Virus record (IMG/VR): IMGVR_UViG_3300044614_000719
Location: 30,761-94,760 of that record
From: a virus
Length of the DNA: 64,000 nt
Reading direction: 5' to 3' (one strand)
The number at the start of each line of letters is the position of its first letter. The first letter of the stretch is position 1. Under the pieces are notes generated by a model. The model had not been told where the DNA came from and did not search any database. It worked only from the letters and a program-made list of their open reading frames with translations. Below, piece after piece: positions 15,772-25,287 of this stretch. A program made the translations under genes and the position numbers.

Positions 15772-16743
15772 TTAACTTAGATATGTATCGACTTTGGCTG
15801 CCCACTCTGGATACTCTTCTCTGAACTTTTGGATAAAGCGTTGCCTATATGCTATGCTTTGTTCTCCATCATCACGTTTTGCATCCATTAAATGTACATA
15901 TTTTAACTCTGTACTTCTATCAATATTTAATTCTACTGTGTGTTCTTTTTCTATGTCTTCTTCATTTAATACGGTTTTTAACCCATCTAAATTTTTATAT
16001 TTTTGCTTATACATTAAAACTGGTAAAAACTCTTCAAATAAAGAAAATAATGCGGTTTGTGTATATGTACTACCTTTTTTATTATTTGCATAAAAAGTCA
16101 TAAGACTAAACTCATCCAGCAGATCATTTAATAGTTTTGTATTGTGTGTATTTTCAAAAAACAATAAAGTTTTATTTGCACATTCTCGTATTAATTGTAA
16201 ATCAGTTCCACCAAATACTCCCGCATTTAAAGTCCCAAACTCCGAATTTTTCATTGTTAGAATGTTTAATTTTTTAAATTCTTCGGGTATTGCTTCAAAA
16301 TTATTATTAAATAATAGTACTAAAGTGTTTTGGTATAAATCCTTTAACCACCATGAATATTGTTGTGCATATAGATTGGGCAAATTGGTTGGAAAATATT
16401 CTCTAAAGACAACATCACCATCTATGTGTAAAAACGGTTCTGTTTGAACTGCATATGTTTTTATTTTCCCAAGATACAAGTATTTTTTGTTTATACCATC
16501 TAATGTCAAATTAACTTTACTGTATGGTAAATTTAATGCACCAACTAAAATATCTGCACCCATTGCATCAGTATATAACTCAAATTGATCGGAATGTTTA
16601 GAGGCAGATAAAAAAGACCAAACCCAACAATACCAATGAACTCTTCTTTTGGATAGACTGTCTCCCCATTTTTTTGAGTTTATTGCTTCTTTAATGTTTT
16701 GTGTATCATCAATATTAGTTGAAAAACTGTGTATCAATTTCAT
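15772..16743 (-). CDS. Glycosyltransferase-like protein (DUF6734 type)
   Basis: This protein has 323 residues from the ATG at 16743, just after the stop of the collagen-like gene; an upstream in-frame ATG at 16773 would overlap that gene. The pattern ELYTDAMGADIL, LPYSKVNLTLDG, then PFLHIDGDVVF contains a DxD motif used by GT-A glycosyltransferases to bind nucleotide sugar with a metal ion. The layout resembles DUF6734, a family I associate mainly with Bacteroidota. Its placement between a collagen-like structural protein and the prohead genes is unusual for T4-like phages and suggests it decorates a virion protein with sugar. Substrate unknown. Confidence 0.75.
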   Translation of the reverse strand: MKLIHSFSTNIDDTQNIKEAINSKKWGDSLSKRRVHWYCWVWSFLSASKHSDQFELYTDAMGADILVGALNLPYSKVNLTLDGINKKYLYLGKIKTYAVQTEPFLHIDGDVVFREYFPTNLPNLYAQQYSWWLKDLYQNTLVLLFNNNFEAIPEEFKKLNILTMKNSEFGTLNAGVFGGTDLQLIRECANKTLLFFENTHNTKLLNDLLDEFSLMTFYANNKKGSTYTQTALFSLFEEFLPVLMYKQKYKNLDGLKTVLNEEDIEKEHTVELNIDRSTELKYVHLMDAKRDDGEQSIAYRQRFIQKFREEYPEWAAKVDTYLS

Positions 16744-16750
16744 AATTAAA

Positions 16751-18310
16751 TTAAACTCCACCGGGCGCCACAATTACTCCGGGATAATGATAACCATTAT
16801 AATAATAACAATAGAAAGAACTAATGCAATCTGCACATTCAGTTGGTGGTTCTACTGGACACTCAGCAGTCAATGCACTTAACGCTCCAGAGCATCCACC
16901 ACCACAGGCTTTCAATACTTTTACTGCTGCATCTAAAGCAGCGGTACAATTTGTACAACCCTCACCACTGGTTGAGTCGCAACCTTCAAACGCGCCAGGA
17001 TCTGGGCAATCTTCACATGGTGGGCAAAAACAAGTTATTTGTGGACATTCTTCTGGTGTTGCAAAATCTAATTTTCCGTCTGCTTGTCCTCCGCAAGCAG
17101 ACTCACCCCCTAAAGGGACACCGGAACTTGACCACGCTCCCCCTGAGTAGAAATACATTACTCCGTTAGTTGCGTCAATAAAAATATCACCATCTGTTAA
17201 CTCTGAACAATTTGCAATAGGATTGCTGCATCCACCATTGCATGGATTGTCATTTCCCTCTAATGGTGTAGAAGAAGGAGGAGTTCCACCGGCTTCAGTA
17301 CATTGACTATTTAATACACTACCTTGATCTGCTATTGGTGGTGATGAAGATGGTCCTTCTGGTCCACAGTCTGGATTATTATCTACCAATGAATCATATA
17401 AACCATTACCACCGTTACCATCTGCTCCCTTTAATATATCCCACCAATCTTCCATTCTGGTAGAGTTGCCACCACCGTATATTGATTGTGTTGGGACGAA
17501 TATTAATCCAGATGCGCTACCGTTTCCCGCATTAGCACCATTACGACAAAAATTACTCAAACCACTACCAAGTTCTGCTGATCCTTGACCAAATGAGTTT
17601 AAGTAATCACCAAATGTCCACTGAGTTGAAGAATAACAAATTCCATTAACATTTGAACCTTTGAATATTGGAGTGTGAATATATTTTGCTGGAGTATAAT
17701 TTGTATCAATTCTATCTGTTAAAGGAGAAGTGCTACTACAATTATTTCCTTGTACTGGATTCCCATCAGTTCCTATGACATACTGAGTTCCACTGGCATA
17801 ACCAAAGTTGTGTTGAAGATTATTTAAATCAGATCCAGAACCGGAACTAAATGGATTTGTACCACCAACTGCTGTACCGTTTTTATTTACAACATAACCA
17901 GTTGCATTTTTTAAACATGCAATTGAAATTTGACCTGCTGGTGGTGCTGGTGGTCCTTGAAGATAACCGCAAAATATTCTAGCACCACCACCAGCAGGTC
18001 CTTGGGGTCCTGTTGGGCCGGCAGGTCCTGTTGGTCCTGCTGGTCCTGCTGGTCCTCTTTCTCCACCACTACATTCATTTGGGTTTGGTGCTACGAATGC
18101 TTCATCACAACCAATTAAGCCACTAGTACAAGAATCGCCTTTAATTCCTATAGCATCTTCGTACAACTCTCCTGCTAAATTTAAATTATCTATTTCTTGT
18201 GCTTGGGTGTAAATGATTCTATTTATTTGGTATACGTCTATAGTTGCGCCTCTTCTATAGGCGGTCTTTTGTGGAAAATTACTGACGTATATCTTAAAAT
18301 TAGTTGCCAT
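16751..18310 (-). CDS. Collagen-like, Cys-rich virion protein
   Basis: This protein has 519 residues. Residues 83-106 are eight perfect G-X-Y triplets (GER, then GPA/GPT/GPQ units), able to form a short collagen triple helix and hence a trimer. The N-terminus (FKIYVSNFPQKTAYRRG) probably attaches to the virion. The long Gly/Ser/Asn-rich middle looks fibrous. The last 110 residues are rich in cysteine pairs (CFCPPCEDCPDPG, GEGCTNCTAALDA, CGGGCSG) and end in Tyr/Gly-rich YCYYYNGYHYPG. It is likely a head or neck fiber; location between portal and capsid genes favours the head. The following gene is a glycosyltransferase. Confidence 0.8.
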   Translation of the reverse strand: MATNFKIYVSNFPQKTAYRRGATIDVYQINRIIYTQAQEIDNLNLAGELYEDAIGIKGDSCTSGLIGCDEAFVAPNPNECSGGERGPAGPAGPTGPAGPTGPQGPAGGGARIFCGYLQGPPAPPAGQISIACLKNATGYVVNKNGTAVGGTNPFSSGSGSDLNNLQHNFGYASGTQYVIGTDGNPVQGNNCSSTSPLTDRIDTNYTPAKYIHTPIFKGSNVNGICYSSTQWTFGDYLNSFGQGSAELGSGLSNFCRNGANAGNGSASGLIFVPTQSIYGGGNSTRMEDWWDILKGADGNGGNGLYDSLVDNNPDCGPEGPSSSPPIADQGSVLNSQCTEAGGTPPSSTPLEGNDNPCNGGCSNPIANCSELTDGDIFIDATNGVMYFYSGGAWSSSGVPLGGESACGGQADGKLDFATPEECPQITCFCPPCEDCPDPGAFEGCDSTSGEGCTNCTAALDAAVKVLKACGGGCSGALSALTAECPVEPPTECADCISSFYCYYYNGYHYPGVIVAPGGV

Positions 18311-18311
18311 T

Positions 18312-18911
18312 TTACGTGGTTACGTTAGGATTAAATGTCATTCTTCCTTGCAATAAACGAATAACAAATGAGGTTGGTGTTTCTCCCTCATCTCCAATTT
18401 TATATTCCAGTTCAATATCATAAAGATATTTTCCACTGTAACATGTTGTTCCTGTTGGTGCGTTACCATTTGTTCCACAGGTTGTGCCAGCAGGCATTCT
18501 CATAGTTAAATTATATTCGGTATTGTCTGGAACTAATGTAAATTCTATTAGTTCTTTAGATGCGGGTATCGAAGTAAAAGTAGTGGTTGTTATTGTTTTG
18601 GTAGAACCATTAAATGTATAGACTCTAGTTCCTTGTATTTGTAAAACACCTCTATTATCTTTTACTTTACTTCTTACCGTCAAAAATGTACTAGATGATG
18701 TACCTTTCATCCAACCGAATGCAGCAGATTCTGTTGATTTAAACAACTTAATTTCTTCAGGCACATCAATGTTTAAAGTAGTACCAGTCCAAACAGTTTG
18801 ATTTGCTTTTGGAATAAAGCGAAAAATACCACCGCCGGGTTTCATCGCCTTTACTGATGTTATAAAATCAGAACCTTGTTCTATATTAAATTCATAAAAG
18901 GCTGCTGGCAT
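18312..18911 (-). CDS. Unknown beta-rich structural protein
   Basis: This protein has 199 residues with alternating hydrophobic and polar beta patterns (TTLNIDVPEEIKLFKS, GVLQIQGTRVYTFNG, ELIEFTLVPDNTEYNLTMRM) and no enzyme motif. It overlaps the gp20 stop by 20 bases and has GGGAG before its ATG. Two bases separate it from the collagen-like gene, suggesting they act together, perhaps as an adaptor for that fiber on the head. That role is inferred from position only. Confidence 0.72.
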   Translation of the reverse strand: MPAAFYEFNIEQGSDFITSVKAMKPGGGIFRFIPKANQTVWTGTTLNIDVPEEIKLFKSTESAAFGWMKGTSSSTFLTVRSKVKDNRGVLQIQGTRVYTFNGSTKTITTTTFTSIPASKELIEFTLVPDNTEYNLTMRMPAGTTCGTNGNAPTGTTCYSGKYLYDIELEYKIGDEGETPTSFVIRLLQGRMTFNPNVTT

Positions 18912-20529
18912 CGTAATCTACTCCCGTTGATTGCTGTGGTGCAACTGCTGTTGGTTGACTTGGTGCAGATGCTCCTGCTCCAGGCGCACCGCCAGGAACA
19001 CCCATAGTTTGTGCTGCCAATTGCTCGGCGCGCATTTGTTCTTCCATTTGCTTTTGTTCTTGTATCATTTTTTCTTGTTCAATTTGAGAATCAATCAATT
19101 GAATGTCTTCGTCTGTTTGATGAAGAATATTCTTTCTAATCCATTCTTCCGAGAAATACTTACCAGAATAATCGGAAACTTCTCTCAAAATTGCCATTCT
19201 GTCTTTTAGCACTTCAGATTGCTTAGATTCTAAGAACATTGAATCCGTTGAAAATTCAAAACGAATGTATTGACAAATCTTATTCCATTCGTCAATATCT
19301 ACTATTCCTTTTGCAATCAATTGAGTTCTCATAAAGTTTAAGAACAACTCTGAAAACCGAGAGCGAAGGCGAGAAATGAATTTAGCAAACTTCAATTCAT
19401 CTCTGCTAATATCCGCCGCTCTACCCATGTTAAATCCATTGTCTGCTTCTAAACGAGACATAGGAATATTCAAACTTCTAAACAGTTTCTTTTGGAAGTA
19501 TTTTACATCTTCCATTTCACCTAGATTTTGACCACCGGATAGTGTTTGAATTTCTGTTCCCTTACCGCCTTCACGACGGGGGAGCCAATAATCTTCCAAC
19601 ATACTCAAGTGTTTTCTGTCGTCGCGGATTTCACCAGTACCGGCATCGTATGTAATCTTATTGCGATAACGCAACATGATGTCTCTTAGATACTGCTCTG
19701 CTTTATTTTTTGGCAAAGAACCAACGTCGATATAGAATATTCTACGCTCTGGTGCTCTTGACCAACGATAAATTACGGTAGCATCTTCGACCATTCTTAA
19801 TTGGTTCAATGGTTTAATTGCTTTATGAAGATAACTTACTACTCTTTTTGTGCCGTAATCAAATAAACCAGAGTGGCAGTAATTAATGGAGTCGGGAGAT
19901 AACTTGATACCTTGAGTGGTATCATACATGTTAAATCTTTCTTGAACGGTGTACAAATAATATTCTTCTACACCATCAATAACATCAACACCATTTACTT
20001 TTTGTTTTTTCTTTATTTCTCTTACTTTTTTAATTCTAAGAGGATCTACTTGTCGTACTTCTTTTATTCCTTGTCGTGGATCATCTTCCAGAATAATGTG
20101 GTAATATAACCTACCATCAATATACCAGCGACGAACAATCTCATAACACTTTCTATTGAAATCCAATAAGAATAAAATGTGTTTAAATTCGTCATATAAA
20201 ACTTTTTTAACTTCTTCTGGAATAATACTAGAATCTACTTTGTCTATATTTAATTTAATATATGTACCAGAAGCATCTTCGGTTATTACTTCATTTACGA
20301 TGTCGTCTATTCCCATTTCAACTTCAGCATGAAGACTCATTTCACGATACTTTTTAACCAAATCTACATCAGACTTGACAGTACCATCAAGATCTACATA
20401 CCAGCCTTGAAAACCACCGGCTTGGACGAAGGATGCGCCATCGTCCATAGCCGGGGGAATTACTGAGGGAACAGATTGTTGTTGCTCTTTAGTTCTACCA
20501 AAAGTAAAACCGAATATATCAAATGCCAT
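18892..20529 (-). CDS. gp20: gp20 portal protein
   Basis: This 545-residue portal protein (T4: 524) forms the dodecameric vertex through which DNA is packaged and to which the neck attaches. Typical segments are AEVEMGIDDIVNEVI, RRWYIDGRLYYH, VDPLRIKKVREI, DATVIYRWSRAPERRIFYIDVG, and the stretch AEQYLRDIMLRYRNK. The C-terminal 50 residues are a disordered-looking Gln/Ala/Pro tail. The same segments are used as a marker of T4-like phages, so the assignment is secure. Confidence 0.97.
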   Translation of the reverse strand: MAFDIFGFTFGRTKEQQQSVPSVIPPAMDDGASFVQAGGFQGWYVDLDGTVKSDVDLVKKYREMSLHAEVEMGIDDIVNEVITEDASGTYIKLNIDKVDSSIIPEEVKKVLYDEFKHILFLLDFNRKCYEIVRRWYIDGRLYYHIILEDDPRQGIKEVRQVDPLRIKKVREIKKKQKVNGVDVIDGVEEYYLYTVQERFNMYDTTQGIKLSPDSINYCHSGLFDYGTKRVVSYLHKAIKPLNQLRMVEDATVIYRWSRAPERRIFYIDVGSLPKNKAEQYLRDIMLRYRNKITYDAGTGEIRDDRKHLSMLEDYWLPRREGGKGTEIQTLSGGQNLGEMEDVKYFQKKLFRSLNIPMSRLEADNGFNMGRAADISRDELKFAKFISRLRSRFSELFLNFMRTQLIAKGIVDIDEWNKICQYIRFEFSTDSMFLESKQSEVLKDRMAILREVSDYSGKYFSEEWIRKNILHQTDEDIQLIDSQIEQEKMIQEQKQMEEQMRAEQLAAQTMGVPGGAPGAGASAPSQPTAVAPQQSTGVDYDASSLL

Positions 20530-20560
20530 TATAAAACTCCTTCACGAGTATATAGGTAGG

Positions 20561-21106
20561 TTAACGTCTTAAGTGAAGACCGTTCTTACCGTCTACTTCG
20601 AAGAAGTGGTACTTCAATGTTACTGTAAATTCAACTAAAGCGTCATTGTTGTCGTGTGACAAATCTACGGCAGAGACATCACTGCACCATGCTTTTTGCA
20701 GTTTATATGTTCTGATTGGGCTGTGATTGCGATCCAATTGAATTAATTCAACTACAGCGTTCAAGTTTGCATCATTTGGCAACAATCCTACGTTTGCAAA
20801 ATGACGATTCCAAACATGGTTCCATGCTTCGAAGAAATGTCTTACGCGCATATCAGTACCATCACTCAAGATAGTAAGTGATACGTCATTATAAACTCTA
20901 TCGCCTGGGAATTTGTAAATTCTTCCCATGTGATTTACAGGAATTTCACCAACTGTTGTTTCTGGCAATTGAATGCTTTTAACGTGGATGATTTGATCAT
21001 CTGCATTGAATGCAGGAACGCCTGCTGGTAAATTACTGACTCTGAATTGGAACAGATTTGATCTTGCTCCGCCATCGAATTTAGATGTAAACTTGCTAAT
21101 GTCCAT
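20561..21106 (-). CDS. gp19: gp19 tail tube protein
   Basis: This protein has 181 residues (T4: 163). It stacks as hexameric rings to make the inner tail tube. The beta-rich layout with SNLFQFRVSNLP, SIQLPETTVGEIPV, YKFPGDRVYNDVSLTIL and FFEAWNHVWNRHFANVG matches T4-like tube proteins. It follows gp18 at 18 bases, as expected for sheath and tube made together. Confidence 0.93.
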   Translation of the reverse strand: MDISKFTSKFDGGARSNLFQFRVSNLPAGVPAFNADDQIIHVKSIQLPETTVGEIPVNHMGRIYKFPGDRVYNDVSLTILSDGTDMRVRHFFEAWNHVWNRHFANVGLLPNDANLNAVVELIQLDRNHSPIRTYKLQKAWCSDVSAVDLSHDNNDALVEFTVTLKYHFFEVDGKNGLHLRR

Positions 21107-21124
21107 TTATTGCTCCCTCTTCGA

Positions 21125-22951
21125 TTAGGCTCCAACGACTTCTTCAAAGCTCAAACCAGTTGGTGTAGCAATGAAGTTGAGTTGAATGAAGTTGATTGAT
21201 TTGTTTGGTTTGATATAGATATCTGCTACAAAGTTGTTTGAGTCGATTACTTGTGCTGTATTGTTTGTTTCATCACAAACTACACGGAAATCGGTGATAC
21301 CTCTTCTTCCAAGAACATTTCTGAGGAATGGAGTTACCAAGTTTACAAATTGTGCTCTTGTAAACTCATCGTTGAATTCAAAGAGTTGGAACTTGGCGGC
21401 AGTTGCAATTGATTTCTCAAGAATTATGAACAATCTGCGAACATTGATTCTGTCAAAGGCAGATGGTCTACTTAAGAGAGTCTTGTCTCCGTAAAGAACA
21501 GGACCAATTCCGGGGAATGAAACTACAGGATTCATTCCAATCTTATACAAATCATCGCGTTGTGCTTGATTTGGATTGAAAGGAAGTTTGATTACTCTGT
21601 TAATTCCACCACGGTTTAATCCGGCTGGAGAGAACCAAGGATCATTTGTGCTATCTGTACGAGCACACAATCCTGCAATATCTGCATTTAGAGGAATATA
21701 AACATATTCGTCGTTATAATTGTCGTATTGCAATTTGTAACCAGTATCAGCAACACCATAGGAAGTGGAATCGCCATTTGTTCTAAATGCAACGATATCA
21801 TCCAAATATGCACTTGGTGTTTGATTGAAACCATTTGTTGGTGTTGGGGACACGAATGCCACAACATCTTTTCTTGTTTCTGCTATTTCTGTTACACGGT
21901 ATGCAGCAGTTTTACCGAGTGGTCCTGTGATAAACATTGAAACATCGATGATTTCTGGATCACCCATGTATGTGTTGAATGCCTCTGCGATGTCGTTATC
22001 ATTTGGTGTAGTTCCAACCAATCCACCATACAGCATACTAACTACAAGATTTTCGCCAGTTTTAACAATTTTGAATGCGGCTGTAGTAGTTGTTACGGCT
22101 GTGCCCCATGCAGTGGTTCCAGTTGAAGTTACAGCACCAAATGCATTTACATTTGATGTATTGTTTGTTACACTTGCACCATCTAAGTGATTTAATGACC
22201 AAACATACTTTGATTCATTATTGATTACATCTTTATAATAATTAGATGTTCCGTTTTGATTTACTGCGTTTGATGCCTTTGAAAGGTAAGCAAACTTTTC
22301 AAGAATTGTACCAGCAGTACCGGAAATTTTACCATCTGCATCAATTACAAGAACGTGAATTTCGTCTTTAATATCTGCTCCAGTTACTGCTGTTGCCCAA
22401 GGGGATGTTCCTGGCAAACCATCAAAATTACCGATATAGTCGATATATTGATTGGCGTTTCCGTCTGTATCGGCTCCATATGTTTCAGCAGCATAATAAT
22501 CCAAAACTACTACTTTGATACTGTTACCAAGTTCGCCTGGATACTTTGCTCCCCAGAATCCATTTCCGACAACTGGAGTATATGCTCTAAATGATGTCAA
22601 TCCGCAAAGATTATGTCCTGCAACCGCAGCAGTTCCTGAGGTTGCGGTAAATGAACCAGCACTATCGTTAATAAATCTTACAATTTTAATATTGTTACCG
22701 TAAGACAAGAAATTGGCAGCAGACCACCACCATCTGTTGTATTTGGTGGCATCGGTCATTGCGCCTGATGCTTTTGCTGGCTTATAAAATACTTCTGAAA
22801 GTTCTTTTTCGCTCGTAATTGTCACTGGTTCGTTGCCTGGTCCCCATTGGAACAAGCCAACCATACCTGCTGGTGTGGTGGCGATTGCTGGCACCAAAAG
22901 TGTGACATCTTTTTCTGTTACATTTACGCCTGGGCTAATTTGAATTGCCAT
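21125..22951 (-). CDS. gp18: gp18 contractile tail sheath protein
   Basis: This protein has 608 residues (T4: 659). The N-terminus MAIQISPGVNVTEKDVTLLVPA is typical of sheath proteins. The conserved C-terminal domain contains FPGIGPVLYGDKTLL, SAFDRINVRRLFIILEKSIA, and the ending KSINFIQLNFIATPTG, by which sheath subunits knit together around the tube. The variable middle domain faces outward. GAAGGAG precedes the start. Confidence 0.96.
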   Translation of the reverse strand: MAIQISPGVNVTEKDVTLLVPAIATTPAGMVGLFQWGPGNEPVTITSEKELSEVFYKPAKASGAMTDATKYNRWWWSAANFLSYGNNIKIVRFINDSAGSFTATSGTAAVAGHNLCGLTSFRAYTPVVGNGFWGAKYPGELGNSIKVVVLDYYAAETYGADTDGNANQYIDYIGNFDGLPGTSPWATAVTGADIKDEIHVLVIDADGKISGTAGTILEKFAYLSKASNAVNQNGTSNYYKDVINNESKYVWSLNHLDGASVTNNTSNVNAFGAVTSTGTTAWGTAVTTTTAAFKIVKTGENLVVSMLYGGLVGTTPNDNDIAEAFNTYMGDPEIIDVSMFITGPLGKTAAYRVTEIAETRKDVVAFVSPTPTNGFNQTPSAYLDDIVAFRTNGDSTSYGVADTGYKLQYDNYNDEYVYIPLNADIAGLCARTDSTNDPWFSPAGLNRGGINRVIKLPFNPNQAQRDDLYKIGMNPVVSFPGIGPVLYGDKTLLSRPSAFDRINVRRLFIILEKSIATAAKFQLFEFNDEFTRAQFVNLVTPFLRNVLGRRGITDFRVVCDETNNTAQVIDSNNFVADIYIKPNKSINFIQLNFIATPTGLSFEEVVGA

Positions 22952-23040
22952 TGTTTCTCCTTCTAGACGCCGTGTGTTATTTCTATAATTAGAAAATACT
23001 ATTTGCTAGGAATATGTATAATTTTATGGTGTTTCGATTT
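22952..23040 (-). other. Intergenic leader of gp18
   Basis: Eighty-nine bases between gp17 and gp18. It holds an AT-rich inverted repeat (TTTCTA-TAAT-TAGAAA near 22983-22998) and the gp18 ribosome binding site. No exact late box is present; a promoter here is likely but I cannot place it. Confidence 0.4.
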
Positions 23041-24663
23041 TTACAAAATAGTATCGCCAAATTCACCACCAAACCCATCATCATCCCCATAATCCACGTT
23101 ACTTAGGAAACCAAAAGGCATAATTTCTTCCTCAATCGCATCAATTTGCTTTTGAAATAGAGTCTTTCTTATATCCAAATCTGTCAAATCTTTAAAATAA
23201 GTTTGGGTACTTAACCAACCAAAAAGAACCAAGCACATAATAAGATCGTCATTGCTGCCAGTATCTGCTTCATATGAATTATTTTTTGAAATAAAGGTAA
23301 CAAGTTCTCGCATGATATCGATATCGTTTAGTATCAGTTTGTCACTCTCTATCATACTCTTCAATACGGAGCATCCTAGACGCTTTACAACCTTTGTGGT
23401 GCGTACACCCAACTGGGTATCTGAGTTACCAAACCCACCATCTAAAGTCTGACCCTTTCTTCCCCGCACAGAAGATATAAGAACATTTTCATATTCTAAT
23501 TCTTTATATAAAATATCAGCAACTTGTCCGCCAATATCATTGATTTCTACTAAAATAAATGCTTCATTATATTCCCTAGAAGTATTCATAATAATATTGG
23601 GATATACCATAGGAGAAATCATGTTATTTTTAAATACAGCAACGACCTTATAGGGCATCTCAGTTATATCAAGTACACAAAATGCACTATAGTCTAATCC
23701 TTGACCTCTAGAGGTATCAACCAAAGTCAAATAACTGTGCTTCTCTTTTGGTTTTTCATAAACTTTCAATCCATCGTCATTTTTATAAATTGGATTGCGG
23801 AATACCAAAGTCTTCAATTTATTTGCACTAATGAGTGTATTTGTAGAACCAATGAAATCACATTCGTGTTCTGTTCGGAACTTGTCTTCAGAACCCAAGT
23901 TACGGATTTCTTGTTCGCGCCAAACTTGATCTCTGCCGGGAACTTGACTCCAATGGATTTCTACATTCTTAAAGTCGTTTCGGTGTTCCGCAGAATCTAC
24001 CCAAATCTTATAAAATAAATTCAAACCATTTGGTGTGGAAATTATTACTAATTTGGTAGTTTTACCGGAAGTAATTGTTGGAAATACAGAGGTATAGAAA
24101 TCATTTGCAATGTTTTCAGGAACGTGAGCAAACTCGTCCAACATGATAAGATTAAAAGATCCACCACGGATAGCAGATGCAGAGGTTGCAGCAGCAATAA
24201 TTCTAGAACCGTTTTCCAGTTCTATGCTCATTTTATTCCATTCTTTTATACCTTGTTGTAGCCACTTCGGAAGGTATTCGTATGCAACTTTCAATCTATC
24301 CATGTGCAACTTTGCTACAGTTTGTTTATTTGCAAGAATAGCAACATTGCTTGTTGGATTGAAAAGAATATACCAAAGAATATAAGCAACCAGAGTAGTT
24401 GACTTACCGCATTGACGAGGCATTTTGCCTATCGTGAATCTATTTTCATTAATAGTTTCAACAAACAATTCTTGGAAATCAAACATATTAAAATTGATAA
24501 GTCCTTTGTCCAGACTTACAATCTTGACATAGTTTTTAATAAAGTAAATCGGATCTTGGGAGCACTTAACATATTCTTCTACTTGTTCGGGAGTAAAAGA
24601 AACGTTTACATTTGCTCGTTTAAGATTTGGATTTCCAAGATATGTTTTTTCTTTATTCTGCAT
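23041..24663 (-). CDS. gp17: gp17 terminase large subunit
   Basis: This 540-residue packaging motor (T4: 610) has an N-terminal ATPase with Walker A PRQCGKST (82-89), Walker B LIMLDE (172-177) and coupling motif IISTPNG. The C-terminal RNase H-like nuclease contains LTLVDTSRGQGLDYSAF, LVEINDIGG and DDLIMCLVLFGW, which supply the metal-binding acids that cut concatemers. It overlaps the end of gp16 by 11 bases, coupling the two terminase subunits. Confidence 0.97.
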   Translation of the reverse strand: MQNKEKTYLGNPNLKRANVNVSFTPEQVEEYVKCSQDPIYFIKNYVKIVSLDKGLINFNMFDFQELFVETINENRFTIGKMPRQCGKSTTLVAYILWYILFNPTSNVAILANKQTVAKLHMDRLKVAYEYLPKWLQQGIKEWNKMSIELENGSRIIAAATSASAIRGGSFNLIMLDEFAHVPENIANDFYTSVFPTITSGKTTKLVIISTPNGLNLFYKIWVDSAEHRNDFKNVEIHWSQVPGRDQVWREQEIRNLGSEDKFRTEHECDFIGSTNTLISANKLKTLVFRNPIYKNDDGLKVYEKPKEKHSYLTLVDTSRGQGLDYSAFCVLDITEMPYKVVAVFKNNMISPMVYPNIIMNTSREYNEAFILVEINDIGGQVADILYKELEYENVLISSVRGRKGQTLDGGFGNSDTQLGVRTTKVVKRLGCSVLKSMIESDKLILNDIDIMRELVTFISKNNSYEADTGSNDDLIMCLVLFGWLSTQTYFKDLTDLDIRKTLFQKQIDAIEEEIMPFGFLSNVDYGDDDGFGGEFGDTIL

Positions 24664-25108
24664 CTATAATATCGCCATTATTTTCTAACTTCTCAATTTC
24701 TTTTATTTTTCCACGAAGCAGTTTTTGCAGATCTGCCGTGCTACCGACAAATATAGAATTGTTGGTAGTTACAGAATTGGGAGTATTGGTTTGAGGTTCT
24801 CCTTTAATAACCTTCATCTTGTTGTGCATATCCAACAGATCTTTATTCGTCTCAGCAACAGTTTTAATTAATTGTGCAAGAACTTCATATGCTCTTGGTT
24901 GTTCTGTTTCCGATGCTAAATTCAGAATACCATCTATAGCAGATGTACCTTTGTTTATTAGTTCTTTTAAATTATCTCTTACCGTGAGATAATCTTTATC
25001 CAGATCGTCCTTTTGAACAGTAATTTCTGTTGCTTTGCGTAATTGTGGGACTTCTGGTTCTGGGGTTGGTTCTATATTAAATTGTTTTTCCAGTTCATCA
25101 AATGACAT
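24653..25108 (-). CDS. gp16: gp16 terminase small subunit
   Basis: The protein has 151 residues (T4: 164). It is mostly helical with a central segment LTVRDNLKELINKGTSAIDGILNLASETEQPRAYEVLAQLI that matches T4-like small terminases, which form rings that recognise DNA ends and regulate gp17. Position immediately before gp17 and the overlapping reading frames confirm the role. Confidence 0.92.
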   Translation of the reverse strand: MSFDELEKQFNIEPTPEPEVPQLRKATEITVQKDDLDKDYLTVRDNLKELINKGTSAIDGILNLASETEQPRAYEVLAQLIKTVAETNKDLLDMHNKMKVIKGEPQTNTPNSVTTNNSIFVGSTADLQKLLRGKIKEIEKLENNGDIIDAE

Positions 25109-25118
25109 AATGTATCCA

Positions 25119-25286
25119 TTAATATTCTGTGATTGTTTGTTTTATATCGTAGTCATCACTGGGAACTACTTGTACTCCAGACTTTAATTCAATTTTATCG
25201 CCATTAGTATCTAGGACATAATCATCATTGGTGTCCTTTAAATATACCACTGGCTCTATATGAATGTTTACTAATTTCTTTGCCAT
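25119..25286 (-). CDS. Small unknown protein between gp15 and gp16
   Basis: A 55-residue frame starts MAKKLVNIHIEPVVYLKD and ends YDIKQTITEY. It fills the 179-base gap between gp15 and gp16, starting two bases after the gp15 stop and ending ten bases before gp16. The composition is ordinary for these neighbours, with repeated D/Y segments (DTNDDYVLDTNGDKIEL). No known family is apparent. The tight fit makes it very probably real. Confidence 0.75.
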   Translation of the reverse strand: MAKKLVNIHIEPVVYLKDTNDDYVLDTNGDKIELKSGVQVVPSDDYDIKQTITEY

Positions 25287-25287
25287 A

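Noticed and set aside
16741-16773. Upstream start for the glycosyltransferase at 16773
   Set aside because: It would overlap the collagen-like gene, while MKLIHSF at 16743 begins just after that stop.
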